Assembly (NCBI GenBank): GCA_021815525.1
Contig: JAKAGN010000144.1
Location: 1-6,945, forward strand
Source: Deltaproteobacteria bacterium
GTDB taxonomy: Bacteria > Desulfobacterota > Desulfobacteria > Desulfobacterales > Desulfatibacillaceae
Reading direction: 5' to 3'
Length of the DNA stretch: 6,945 bases
Shown: piece after piece, positions 1 to 5,611 of the stretch
Position numbering within the stretch: position 1 is the stretch's first letter
How the letters are laid out: each line of letters begins with the position of its first letter
Notes under the pieces: model-generated
Databases searched by the model: none
Told to the model about the DNA's origin: nothing
Seen by the model: the letters and a program-made list of their open reading frames with translations, nothing else
Position numbers and translations under genes: made by a program

Positions 1-23
1 GGACCTTTTCATAGAAAAGGTCC
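1..23 (-). terminator. Perfect hairpin downstream of the PAP2 gene, probable terminator stem
   Basis: Positions 1-10 (GGACCTTTTC) are exactly complementary to 14-23 (GAAAAGGTCC) around a 3-nt loop, ATA. The hairpin begins 31 bp past the PAP2 stop codon, where the minus-strand operon would end. Read on the minus strand, any U-tract would lie to the left of position 1, outside the window, so the terminator call is incomplete. On the plus strand the stem is followed by a C-rich run (24-36) and no T-tract, so a plus-strand terminator is unlikely. Confidence 0.45.
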
Positions 24-54
24 TCCCCCCTCCCCCACAAATCCTCTGGCGCTT

Positions 55-1218
55 TTATCTTTTTACAGGCGGTGCGGGGCGTGGAACGGGCACGAAGGGG
101 TCGCGGGGGGTCTCGAAGCGCACCACGAAGTCCGGCGGCAGGGAGTCCGGGAGGATCACCTTCACCGAGTGGCTGATCTCGGCGAACCAGCCCGAGGTGG
201 AGATGTTGTAGTCCTGGACCAGGACTTTGCCATACACGCTTCTCGTATCGCTGAGGCTTCGGCGCGCGTTCGGCATCCCGAAGCCCTGGGAGTCTATGAG
301 GATGCGCGGCCGGGCCCCGTGCTCCCTGAGCACCCGGGCCCGCGAAAAGGGCACGTTGGCGCGGACGACCAGGAGCCGGGTTTGGGGCTCGAGGTAGAGG
401 TAGCGGCGGTGGTCCTCGAAAAAGGGCCGGTGGGCAGCGAAATCGAGGCCGAGAACCGCGAGGGCCAGGAGCAGCGCGGCAAGGGGAAGGGGGCGCACGC
501 GGGATGTAGCCGCGCCGGGCCTTCCAAGGGGTTCGGGGAGTATGGCGTCGAAGAGCTGGGCCGAAAGGAGGATAACCCCAAGGCCCCAGAGGGTGTCGGT
601 TACAAAATGGGCCCCCTGGACCACCCGGGTGGCGCTCATGAGAAGGCCGTAGGCAAGGCCGAACAGGACGAGGCCGGAGGCGGCCCGGGGGTAACGCCGC
701 CTTGCCGGAAAGGCCGCCACGAACAGAAAGGCCATTGTGCAGTGGCCGGAGGGAAAGGAGAGGCCGCGGCCCGGCGTTCCCGGGGAAAAGACCTGGCGGA
801 AGCCCCATTCGCCGCCGAACTCCCTCACCTGGCAGGGCCTTGGCCTTCCCCAGTAGGGCTTGAGGACGGCGTTGGCGATGATCCCGCTTCCCAGGAGGGC
901 CGAAAGCACCACGATGGCGGCCGGGCGGCGCAGGTCATCCAGGCCGGGCCTTATGGTGGAAAGAAAGTAGGCCACTATGGAAAGGGCGATGAAGATGATG
1001 CCAGGCAGCGTCCCGTAGCGGTAGAGCCATACCCAGGGAGGCCGGTTTTCCAGGAAGAAGCCGTCCGCGGTAGTGTAGAAAAGCCGGCTGGTTTTAAGGT
1101 CGAGATCGAGGGCGGAAAGCGCTAGCGAGAGGGCCACGAGGCCCAGGAAGGTCAAAAGTAGGACGAGAAGCCTCTTCTTGCGCGATGGTTGCCATTCGCC
1201 GGCGGCTGGGTGGGGCAC
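55..1218 (-). CDS. PAP2-family membrane phosphatase with C-terminal extension
   Basis: The 387-residue product is a polytopic inner-membrane phosphatase of the PAP2 (type 2 phosphatidic acid phosphatase) superfamily, which removes phosphate from lipid phosphates or pyrophosphates at the membrane surface. All three signature blocks are visible. They are KX6RP (K120 to R127-P128), PSGH (156-159, catalytic H159) and R-x5-H-x3-D (R198, H204, D208). Hydrophobic segments lie near residues 16-37, 69-88, 101-118, 179-197, 207-226 and 244-260. Residues about 261-387 form a further soluble tail that the core fold does not need, ending in a proline-rich stretch. The GTG start is chosen because GAGGA sits 8 nt upstream and the reading frame farther upstream lies inside the HD gene in another frame. 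It is second in an operon with the HD gene, after a 20-bp gap. The substrate (undecaprenyl pyrophosphate, phosphatidate, lipid A phosphate or another) cannot be read from the sequence. Confidence 0.88.
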   Translation of the reverse strand: MPHPAAGEWQPSRKKRLLVLLLTFLGLVALSLALSALDLDLKTSRLFYTTADGFFLENRPPWVWLYRYGTLPGIIFIALSIVAYFLSTIRPGLDDLRRPAAIVVLSALLGSGIIANAVLKPYWGRPRPCQVREFGGEWGFRQVFSPGTPGRGLSFPSGHCTMAFLFVAAFPARRRYPRAASGLVLFGLAYGLLMSATRVVQGAHFVTDTLWGLGVILLSAQLFDAILPEPLGRPGAATSRVRPLPLAALLLALAVLGLDFAAHRPFFEDHRRYLYLEPQTRLLVVRANVPFSRARVLREHGARPRILIDSQGFGMPNARRSLSDTRSVYGKVLVQDYNISTSGWFAEISHSVKVILPDSLPPDFVVRFETPRDPFVPVPRPAPPVKR

Positions 1219-1226
1219 GTTTTCTT

Positions 1227-1231
1227 TCCTC
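1227..1231 (-). promoter_or_regulatory. Ribosome binding site that fixes the PAP2 GTG start
   Basis: On the minus strand GAGGA is followed by 8 nt and then GTG at 1218-1216. No ATG exists in this frame near the point where homology begins. This site lies inside the 20-bp gap after the HD stop codon and decides the start. Confidence 0.75.
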
Positions 1232-1238
1232 TGCCCGG

Positions 1239-2180
1239 TCAGCGGCCCGCGGCCTTGTGGACTATGCCCCCCCGGCGCAGGTGCGGGCGGTAGTCTTTCC
1301 CGTAAGCGGCCAGCACGTGGCCGAGGTAGGCGATGTTGTTGTCCATGGCCTCGATGTATAGGTCCGCGTCGACGCCGTGGCGGGCGGCGAAATGCGCCCT
1401 TACATGGAGGTTCATGCCCGAAAGCTCGTTTTTGAGGCGTTTTTTGGTGATCTCGTAGAAGTTGGCGGTCTTCCTGAGGAGGTCCTCCTCGTCGGCGAAG
1501 CCGGGGATTCCAGCCTCGGCGAACTCGCGGTAGAGGAAGAGGAGCTTTTCCAGGTAGGTGCGGGCGGCGATCTGCCCCAGAAGGTCCGCCGTGCCCAGCA
1601 TCTTCCCCAGGAACTCCTGGCTCTTGCACACGAAACGGATCGCGGAGATGTGGACGTCCAAGCCCGTGCACTTGATGCAGCGCCGGCACAGGTGGAAGTC
1701 GTCCTCCGAGAGGCCGTGGAGGTCGAAGTAGCGCTCCATGAACTCGATGGAGCGGTCCACGTGGATCATGGTGTAGGAGCCGCCGGTGCCCTCGGTCTCG
1801 GATTCCTTCTGGATGTAGCCGGTGTCGTGCATGAGGGCGGTGACCAGCCCCAGGTGGACCTCCTTTTCCGAAAGCTCCAGCCCCGAAAGCCAAGCCCCGT
1901 GCATGAGGCGGACCATGGCCAGGAGGCAGTCGGTGGTGTGGCTGAAGTCGTGGAAGTCGGTGTTGCAGCGCCGGTAGTGGGGATAGACGCCGTCGAAGAG
2001 GGCCCGCACGTCGCCGAAAACGTGGCGCACGAAGCCGCCGTCAAGGGCGGGCTGGATGAGGCGGGCCACGGCGATGGTCTCGGCGAGAATGGCCTCGGGA
2101 TCGTTCATGTCCACGAGGTCGGCCAGTTTCGGCCGATCTTCCGCCCGCCTTCGCCCTTCTTCCGGGGTCTCGCCATCCAT
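1239..2180 (-). CDS. HD-domain metal-dependent phosphohydrolase, PDE-like
   Basis: The 313-residue product is a soluble HD-superfamily phosphohydrolase. The metal-binding pattern is H77 and H81 (in FHDFSH), then H118-D119 (in LMHDTGY), with D199 (in GTADLLGQ) as the probable last metal ligand. The spacing and the first motif resemble class I cyclic-nucleotide phosphodiesterases (YHNxxHAxD, then HD, then a distant D) more than HD-GYP proteins, and no GYP motif is present. H140 may also contribute. A C-x2-C-x2-C cluster (C165, C168, C171) falls between the HD pair and D199 and is unusual. The ATG at 2180 is preferred over the in-frame TTG at 2201, because GGCGGA lies 9 nt upstream of the ATG and the TTG has no binding site. 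The gene leads an operon with the PAP2 phosphatase. The substrate is unknown; a cyclic or linear nucleotide is possible by family analogy only. Confidence 0.87.
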   Translation of the reverse strand: MDGETPEEGRRRAEDRPKLADLVDMNDPEAILAETIAVARLIQPALDGGFVRHVFGDVRALFDGVYPHYRRCNTDFHDFSHTTDCLLAMVRLMHGAWLSGLELSEKEVHLGLVTALMHDTGYIQKESETEGTGGSYTMIHVDRSIEFMERYFDLHGLSEDDFHLCRRCIKCTGLDVHISAIRFVCKSQEFLGKMLGTADLLGQIAARTYLEKLLFLYREFAEAGIPGFADEEDLLRKTANFYEITKKRLKNELSGMNLHVRAHFAARHGVDADLYIEAMDNNIAYLGHVLAAYGKDYRPHLRRGGIVHKAAGR

Positions 2181-2230
2181 TTGCGTTTTTCCGCCAAGCA
2201 ATGGGAATAAGTTGGAAGCCCTACCTTTTT

Positions 2231-2260
2231 GTCATAACAACTGGCAAGTTCCATTGTCAA
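2231..2260 (-). promoter_or_regulatory. Sigma70-type promoter of the HD-PAP2 operon
   Basis: On the minus strand a perfect -35 box TTGACA (2260-2255) is followed by an 18-bp spacer and TATGAC (2236-2231). The TG one base upstream of that hexamer makes an extended -10 (TGTTATGAC). Transcription would begin near 2224, giving a leader of about 44 nt before the ATG at 2180. This is the only good promoter match in the 171-bp gap. Confidence 0.68.
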
Positions 2261-2284
2261 GGACGCGTAACCACTCAGCCTTGC

Positions 2285-2336
2285 GCGGCGGGGGCGGGCA
2301 TTTTTTTTCAAAGGTTTTCACGCCCCGCCCCGCGGC
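2285..2336. repeat. GC-rich imperfect inverted repeat after the methyltransferase gene
   Basis: GGGGCGGG (2291-2298) pairs perfectly with CCCGCCCC (2324-2331). Two further short paired segments lie outside these arms, around 2285-2289 and 2332-2336. The 25-nt interior holds a T8 run (2301-2308). It lies 16 bp past the methyltransferase stop codon. No T-tract follows the stem on either strand, so it is not a canonical intrinsic terminator. It could still stop transcription or stabilise the 3' end. Confidence 0.35.
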
Positions 2337-2351
2337 TCCTGCCCATTGACT

Positions 2352-3356
2352 TTATGGCTTGACGCCCGTTATGAGCCCGGTGCCCACGCCCGTGTCCGTA
2401 AGGGGCTGCGCCTCAAGGCCGGCCTCCCCCATCCATTCGGCCACCTCGGCTTCGGTGTAGGTGTCGCCGGCCTCGGTCCCCACCAGCATGTTGAGGGCGA
2501 AGAAGGTCCCGAAGACCGGCGCGGTGCGGGAGGGAGCCATGATGAAGTCCTGAACCGCCAGGACCCCGCCCGAAACGAGGCTTGCGGCGCACTTGGCGAA
2601 GATGAGGCGGTTTTCCGCGGGCGAGTTGGAGTGGATGATGGCCGATAGGAGCACCGCGTGGAAGCCCGTGGGAAAGGGGTCCTTCAGGTAGTCCCCCGCG
2701 TGGGTGGACACCCGGTCCGCCGCGCCCTCCTTTTCCAGGTAGCCGCGGGTGAGGGAGAGCACGTTGGGAAGATCGAACACCACCGCCGTGACGTTTTTTC
2801 CCCTCCGGGCGAACTCGGCGGCGTAGGCGCCCGAGCCGCCGCCCACGTCCAGCACCCGGCCGTTTTCCGGGACCGGCACCAGGGGCGCCAGCACCTTGGC
2901 GTGCTGCCGTGCCCGCCAGTGCATGGCGGCGATGAAGGATGAGAGCCAGTTATCCCCCCGGTCGTTGACGTGGGGCCTTGGAACACATGCGCCGCGCTTC
3001 ACGGCCTCCGTGAGGGTGGACCATGACTCCCATAGCTGGGCGGTGTGGGAAAGGCCCGAAAGGAAGCCGGGCTTTCCGGGGACCAGGTGCCGGGACGCGG
3101 TCTCGGAGTTGGAAAAGAGGCCGTCCCGCTTCTCCACGAGCCCAAGGGCGCAAAGCGCGTTCAAGAGCCGGTCCGTGGCCCGGGGGTCCGCGCCAAGGGC
3201 TGCCGCCACGCCGGCCGATTCGAGGGGCTTTACGTCCAGCGCGCCGAAAACGCCCAGCTCGTGGGCCGTAAGAATGACCCGGGCCGAGTGGAAGCCGGAG
3301 GCCACCTTCAAAATATCCTCGGCCGTGGTGAAGGCGGCGGGTTTTTCGGGGATCAT
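2352..3356 (-). CDS. SAM-dependent O-methyltransferase (class I, family 2 type)
   Basis: The 334-residue cytoplasmic enzyme would transfer a methyl group from S-adenosylmethionine to a small molecule, usually at a hydroxyl. Residues about 14-95 form the helical and winged-helix dimerisation region typical of plant-type and acetylserotonin-type O-methyltransferases. The Rossmann domain follows, with motif I VLDVGGGSG (168-176), an acidic post-motif FDLP (194-197) and GDYL (221-224). H242 (in AIIHSNSPAEN) aligns with the general-base histidine of the family, although the usual H-x-W-x-D context has lost its tryptophan and aspartate. Length and domain order are normal. The ATG is preceded by AAAGGAG at 8-nt spacing and overlaps the hydrolase stop codon as ATGA, so translation is probably coupled. 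The substrate is unknown; a phenolic, quinone or polyketide-like acceptor is only a family-level guess. Confidence 0.85.
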   Translation of the reverse strand: MIPEKPAAFTTAEDILKVASGFHSARVILTAHELGVFGALDVKPLESAGVAAALGADPRATDRLLNALCALGLVEKRDGLFSNSETASRHLVPGKPGFLSGLSHTAQLWESWSTLTEAVKRGACVPRPHVNDRGDNWLSSFIAAMHWRARQHAKVLAPLVPVPENGRVLDVGGGSGAYAAEFARRGKNVTAVVFDLPNVLSLTRGYLEKEGAADRVSTHAGDYLKDPFPTGFHAVLLSAIIHSNSPAENRLIFAKCAASLVSGGVLAVQDFIMAPSRTAPVFGTFFALNMLVGTEAGDTYTEAEVAEWMGEAGLEAQPLTDTGVGTGLITGVKP

Positions 3357-4177
3357 GGAAGAAGCTCCTTTCGTGTTTCCGTTCTGTGCGCCGCCGGCCC
3401 CGTCACGAAATCCGCAAGGGCCGAAATGTAGCCTTCGGGATCCACGATCAGGATGTTGTTGTGATCGGCGTTCTTGACGATGTAAAGGCGCTTCTCGACG
3501 GCGGCCGCGGCCTCGAACAGGTCCTCGCCGTGGGGAAGCGGAATCAGGCTGTCGTACTCCGCGTGGATCACCAGGGTGGGCTTGCGGAAGCGCGCCATCT
3601 TGGACAGGGGCGAAAGCGGGTCCTCGTCCCCGGAGAGCCCCAGCCGGAAGACCGGAACGCCCAGGGTCCGCAGAAGTGGAATGGTGTGGGCGAAGCCGCT
3701 TTCCACGATGAGCCCCGCCAGGTCGTCCTCACGGTTGGCCGCTATCTCTATGGCCGCGGCGCTTCCCAGCGAGCGGCCCATCACCCACAGGGGCCCGCCG
3801 GCGCCCTCCCGGCCCAGGAAGCGCAGGGTCTCGCCGAATGCGGCGTGGGCGTCCGCTACGAGCGCCGTGACCGAGGGCGCGCCCTCGCTTATCCCGTAGC
3901 CCCGGTAGTCCATCACGAGAAAGTTCATGCCCCGGGCGTTTACGATGGGGCCCAACACGTCGTAATCCTCGGCTATCTCGCCGTTTCCGTGAAAAAACAA
4001 GATGTTGGGAGCCGCGAGCCCGGCCCCGGCGTATAGGCGACCCCCAAGACGCGCGCCGTCGTACGCTTGAAACGAAAGGTCCCTCGCCCCCTCGGGCGGC
4101 GGAAAATCGCTCTGCCGCCGGGGATGGAAAAGGACCTGGGTGACGGCGGGGGAATCGAGAAGCGAAAGGGGATCCAT
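3353..4177 (-). CDS. Alpha/beta hydrolase, Bem46/ABHD13-like
   Basis: The 274-residue product is a serine hydrolase of the alpha/beta fold. The oxyanion region is HGNGE (63-67), followed by the characteristic DYRGYG block (90-95). The nucleophile elbow is GRSLGS with S136. The acid is D209 (in EYDSLIP) and the base is H239 (in ADHNN), so the catalytic triad is complete. The pattern matches the Bem46/YfhR/ABHD13 group, whose members are esterases or thioesterases of poorly defined substrate. There is no clear signal peptide or membrane segment. The frame is open to a TTG at 4228, but the ATG at 4177 is preferred: it has GGGAG at 6-nt spacing and the protein then opens directly with the family-like N-terminus. 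The gene is first in an operon with the O-methyltransferase (4-bp overlap), so it may hydrolyse an ester on the same compound. Confidence 0.87.
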   Translation of the reverse strand: MDPLSLLDSPAVTQVLFHPRRQSDFPPPEGARDLSFQAYDGARLGGRLYAGAGLAAPNILFFHGNGEIAEDYDVLGPIVNARGMNFLVMDYRGYGISEGAPSVTALVADAHAAFGETLRFLGREGAGGPLWVMGRSLGSAAAIEIAANREDDLAGLIVESGFAHTIPLLRTLGVPVFRLGLSGDEDPLSPLSKMARFRKPTLVIHAEYDSLIPLPHGEDLFEAAAAVEKRLYIVKNADHNNILIVDPEGYISALADFVTGPAAHRTETRKELLP

Positions 4178-4183
4178 GGCAAG

Positions 4184-4188
4184 CTCCC
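4184..4188 (-). promoter_or_regulatory. Ribosome binding site that fixes the hydrolase start
   Basis: On the minus strand GGGAG lies 6 nt before the ATG at 4177. The alternative TTG at 4228 has no such site at a workable distance, and it overlaps the candidate -10 box. Confidence 0.6.
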
Positions 4189-4226
4189 GTTCAAGGGCCT
4201 CGGCGGGAACATCTCCACCGGCATCC

Positions 4227-4255
4227 AATTTACATCACGGGTCCCTTCCCGTCCA
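4227..4255 (-). promoter_or_regulatory. Candidate promoter of the hydrolase-methyltransferase operon
   Basis: On the minus strand TGGACG (4255-4250) and TAAATT (4232-4227) are separated by 17 bp. Each box is an imperfect sigma70 match. The spacer contains a short inverted repeat, ACGGG (4237-4241) with CCCGT (4248-4252), that could be an operator half-site pair. The implied leader of about 40 nt fits the ATG at 4177. Support is weak. Confidence 0.3.
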
Positions 4256-4291
4256 CCCCCAAGATGGGAAAATCGGCGCCCGCGAATTTTG

Positions 4292-4313
4292 CCGTCAAAA
4301 AACCGTCAAAAAA
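4292..4313. repeat. Two tandem 11-bp direct repeats with phased A-tracts
   Basis: CCGTCAAAAAA occurs head to tail at 4292-4302 and 4303-4313 with no spacer, and the second copy runs into A7 followed by T5. The 11-bp period is close to one helical turn, so the A-tracts lie on one face of the DNA and should bend it. On the minus strand each copy reads TTTTTTGACGG and so contains a TTGACG box. The repeat sits 108 bp upstream of the regulator gene and 114 bp upstream of the hydrolase gene. It may be a regulator site or a promoter upstream element. Confidence 0.6.
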
Positions 4314-4421
4314 ATTTTTATTAGGCATAAAGCGTGATTTGCTTCTAGTGCGAAAGTCTGATAGGCTTTTTATATAGATTTATCCTTTAAAAAAAGACTC
4401 AACATTTTCCGGGAGGCGCTC
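4314..4421 (+). promoter_or_regulatory. AT-rich leader region of the CsgD-like regulator
   Basis: This is the most AT-rich stretch in the window and must hold the regulator's promoter. The best -10 candidates are TATATA (4371-4376) and the overlapping TATAGA (4373-4378). No convincing -35 box stands 16-18 bp upstream, which would fit an activator-dependent or autoregulated promoter. A GGGAGG ribosome binding site (4411-4416) lies 5 nt before the ATG. A sigma54 promoter was considered and does not fit. Confidence 0.35.
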
Positions 4422-5102
4422 ATGAACGCCAAGGACCTCCGCAGGAAACCCGCGAAAAAACCCGTGCCCGACGTAAGGGTGCACGTTGTGGGCGAAAACG
4501 AGCTTTTCAACGAGCTTCTTGCCTGGTACCTCGAAAACGAGGAGGGCCTGGCCTGCATCCCCCAGCCCCGCTTCGCCCTCTCCCAGGACGAGGAAACGGC
4601 CGGTATCCACCTCATCCTCTGCGACTGCCTGAGCGGCGACCCTTCCCCCCTGTGGGACGCCGTGGAAAAGGCCGAACGCGAGGGCCCCTCGCTCTTCTTC
4701 GTGGCCCTCTTCAACGCGGCCACCGAGGAGGCCCTCACCCGCGAGGCCCTGGCCCGCAAGGCCCGGGGCATCTTCTACCGGGGCACCCCCCTTTCCGTCC
4801 TCGCCAAGGGCGTGGCCGCCATCCTGGAAGGCGAGCTGTGGTACTCGCGGGAGATGCTCTCCCAGTTCCTCATGGAGCCCAAGGGCCCCTCCACCGGCAG
4901 CGCGGAGGGCATGGAGGAGCTGACCTCGCGGGAAAAGGAAATCTTGAAGAAGATCGCGGCCGGCGAAAGCAACAAGGAGATCGCCGACGGCCTCTTCATA
5001 AGCCTCCACACCGTCAAAAGCCACATCTACAACATCTACCGCAAGATCGGCGTCGAAAACCGCCTCCGCGCAGCCCACTGGGCCACCCGCCACCTGAAAT
5101 GA
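4422..5102 (+). CDS. CsgD-like LuxR-family transcriptional regulator
   Basis: The 226-residue DNA-binding regulator has a C-terminal LuxR/FixJ helix-turn-helix (about 164-224). It includes LTSREKEILKKIAAGESN and the recognition helix around LHTVKSHIYNIYRKI. The N-terminal half (about 17-139) looks like a degenerate receiver domain. It begins VRVHVVGENELF and has LILCD with D68 at the phospho-acceptor position. It ends with GIFYRGTPL and a GELWYSREM block. The last two blocks and the HTH closely resemble Escherichia coli CsgD as I remember it (GVFY, RGECYFTQK, LTHREKEILNKL). CsgD controls curli and biofilm genes there; no curli genes are seen here, so the target is open. It is divergent from the hydrolase operon and ends 96 bp before a strong terminator, so it is probably monocistronic. 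No sensor kinase lies alongside. Confidence 0.88.
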   Translation: MNAKDLRRKPAKKPVPDVRVHVVGENELFNELLAWYLENEEGLACIPQPRFALSQDEETAGIHLILCDCLSGDPSPLWDAVEKAEREGPSLFFVALFNAATEEALTREALARKARGIFYRGTPLSVLAKGVAAILEGELWYSREMLSQFLMEPKGPSTGSAEGMEELTSREKEILKKIAAGESNKEIADGLFISLHTVKSHIYNIYRKIGVENRLRAAHWATRHLK

Positions 5103-5198
5103 GGATGGTGGATGCGGCGCCCCCGCCTCCGCCTCCCCAAAAGACAAAGGCGCCACAGGCTTCCGGGGAGACTGCGTCCCCCCGGCCCCCCGATAATG

Positions 5199-5238
5199 GC
5201 TCCGCATGTGCTGCGCACATGCGGAGCAGTGTTTTTTT
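5199..5238 (+). terminator. Intrinsic terminator after the CsgD-like regulator
   Basis: GCTCCGCATGTG (5199-5210) pairs perfectly with CACATGCGGAGC (5216-5227). One more C-G pair closes the TGC loop, giving a 13-bp stem. AGTG and then seven T residues (5232-5238) follow, as expected for Rho-independent termination on the plus strand. It lies 96 bp past the regulator stop codon; the intervening 5103-5198 holds nothing recognisable. Confidence 0.88.
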
Positions 5239-5240
5239 GA

Positions 5241-5391
5241 GGGCTTCGCATCTTTCCGCCCGAGGCCCGGAAGGTTTTGGGGAAGAAGGTCTCCACGTAG
5301 ATCAGCCTGGATGCTCTATTTTTGAATGCAACTTGGTATGAGCTTGTTTCTTCTCGGCGCATCAGCCTTTGACCGGTAAAATGCGAAGCCC
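5241..5391. repeat. 11-bp perfect inverted repeat pair spanning 151 bp
   Basis: GGGCTTCGCAT (5241-5251) is the exact reverse complement of ATGCGAAGCCC (5381-5391). Nested against the right arm is an 8-bp pair, CAACTTGG (5329-5336) and CCAAGTTG (5391-5398). The interior has no convincing gene. It could be a degenerate insertion or part of a larger repeat unit ending at 5520. It may also be chance at this length, which makes it less secure than the adjacent element. Confidence 0.4.
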
Positions 5392-5399
5392 CAAGTTGA

Positions 5400-5520
5400 C
5401 GGCTGCCGGAAAACGATGAAATGCAAGGCGCGCGAGCGAGCAGCGAAGGGAGCGTACTTTCGTACGTGACCGAGCCGCGAGGCGAAGCGCAACACAGCAG
5501 TTCGCGTTTTCCGGCAGCCG
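5400..5520. repeat. 121-bp structured repeat with 16-bp terminal inverted repeats
   Basis: CGGCTGCCGGAAAACG (5400-5415) and CGTTTTCCGGCAGCCG (5505-5520) are perfect 16-bp terminal inverted repeats. The centre carries a second short palindrome, CGTAC-TTTC-GTACG (5453-5466). The interior is rich in GCGAG, GCGAAG and GAGCG motifs and has no coding signature. No target-site duplication is visible at the ends. This fits a MITE-like or REP-like intergenic element, and from memory similar sequences recur in Desulfobacterota genomes. Only one copy is present in this window, so the repeat status is inferred. Confidence 0.6.
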
Positions 5521-5529
5521 GAGGCGCTT

Positions 5530-5559
5530 TTGCCTTTTGCCCCTCCAACGTGGTATAAT
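5530..5559 (+). promoter_or_regulatory. Extended -10 promoter of the HEAT-repeat gene
   Basis: A perfect TATAAT (5554-5559) is preceded by TG and one base (TGGTATAAT), the extended -10 form. TTGCCT (5530-5535) stands 18 bp upstream as a partial -35 box. Transcription would start near 5566, leaving a leader of about 46 nt to the ATG at 5612. The -35 box begins only 10 bp beyond the 121-bp structured element. Confidence 0.72.
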
Positions 5560-5611
5560 GATAAATAAGACGCGGGTGAGAGCGTCCGGCTTCGTGGCTG
5601 GCGGGGGCGGC

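Noticed and set aside
24..38. G-quadruplex on the minus strand in the polypyrimidine tract
   Set aside because: Only two long G-runs are present, so a stable four-run quadruplex is not supported.
169..1125. Plus-strand 318-codon open frame opposite the PAP2 gene
   Set aside because: It is antisense to a gene with all catalytic motifs. The translation is glycine- and lysine-rich with no domain-like pattern, as expected for the complement of GC-rich coding DNA.
1219..1893. Upstream extension of the PAP2 reading frame to a 612-residue protein
   Set aside because: This part is arginine- and proline-rich low-complexity translation that overlaps the well-supported HD gene in another frame of the same strand. 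Homology and a ribosome binding site begin at the GTG at 1218.
1377..2210. Plus-strand 277-codon open frame opposite the HD gene
   Set aside because: Its valine- and glutamate-rich translation mirrors the HD gene codons, and no recognisable motif or initiation signal is present.
4292..4313. CRISPR-like repeats
   Set aside because: Only two abutting 11-bp copies exist, with no spacers and no cas genes nearby.
4324..4342. Possible sigma54 promoter (GG at 4324, TTGC at 4339-4342) before the regulator
   Set aside because: The GG and GC elements are 17 bp apart from first base to first base, whereas sigma54 promoters need about 12.
4380..5207. Minus-strand 275-codon open frame opposite the regulator
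   Set aside because: It is antisense to a clear LuxR-type gene and lacks any domain-like sequence.
5239..5611. Hidden transposase or small protein within the intergenic region
   Set aside because: No frame shows transposase motifs or a start with a good ribosome binding site, and the region is dominated by inverted repeats.
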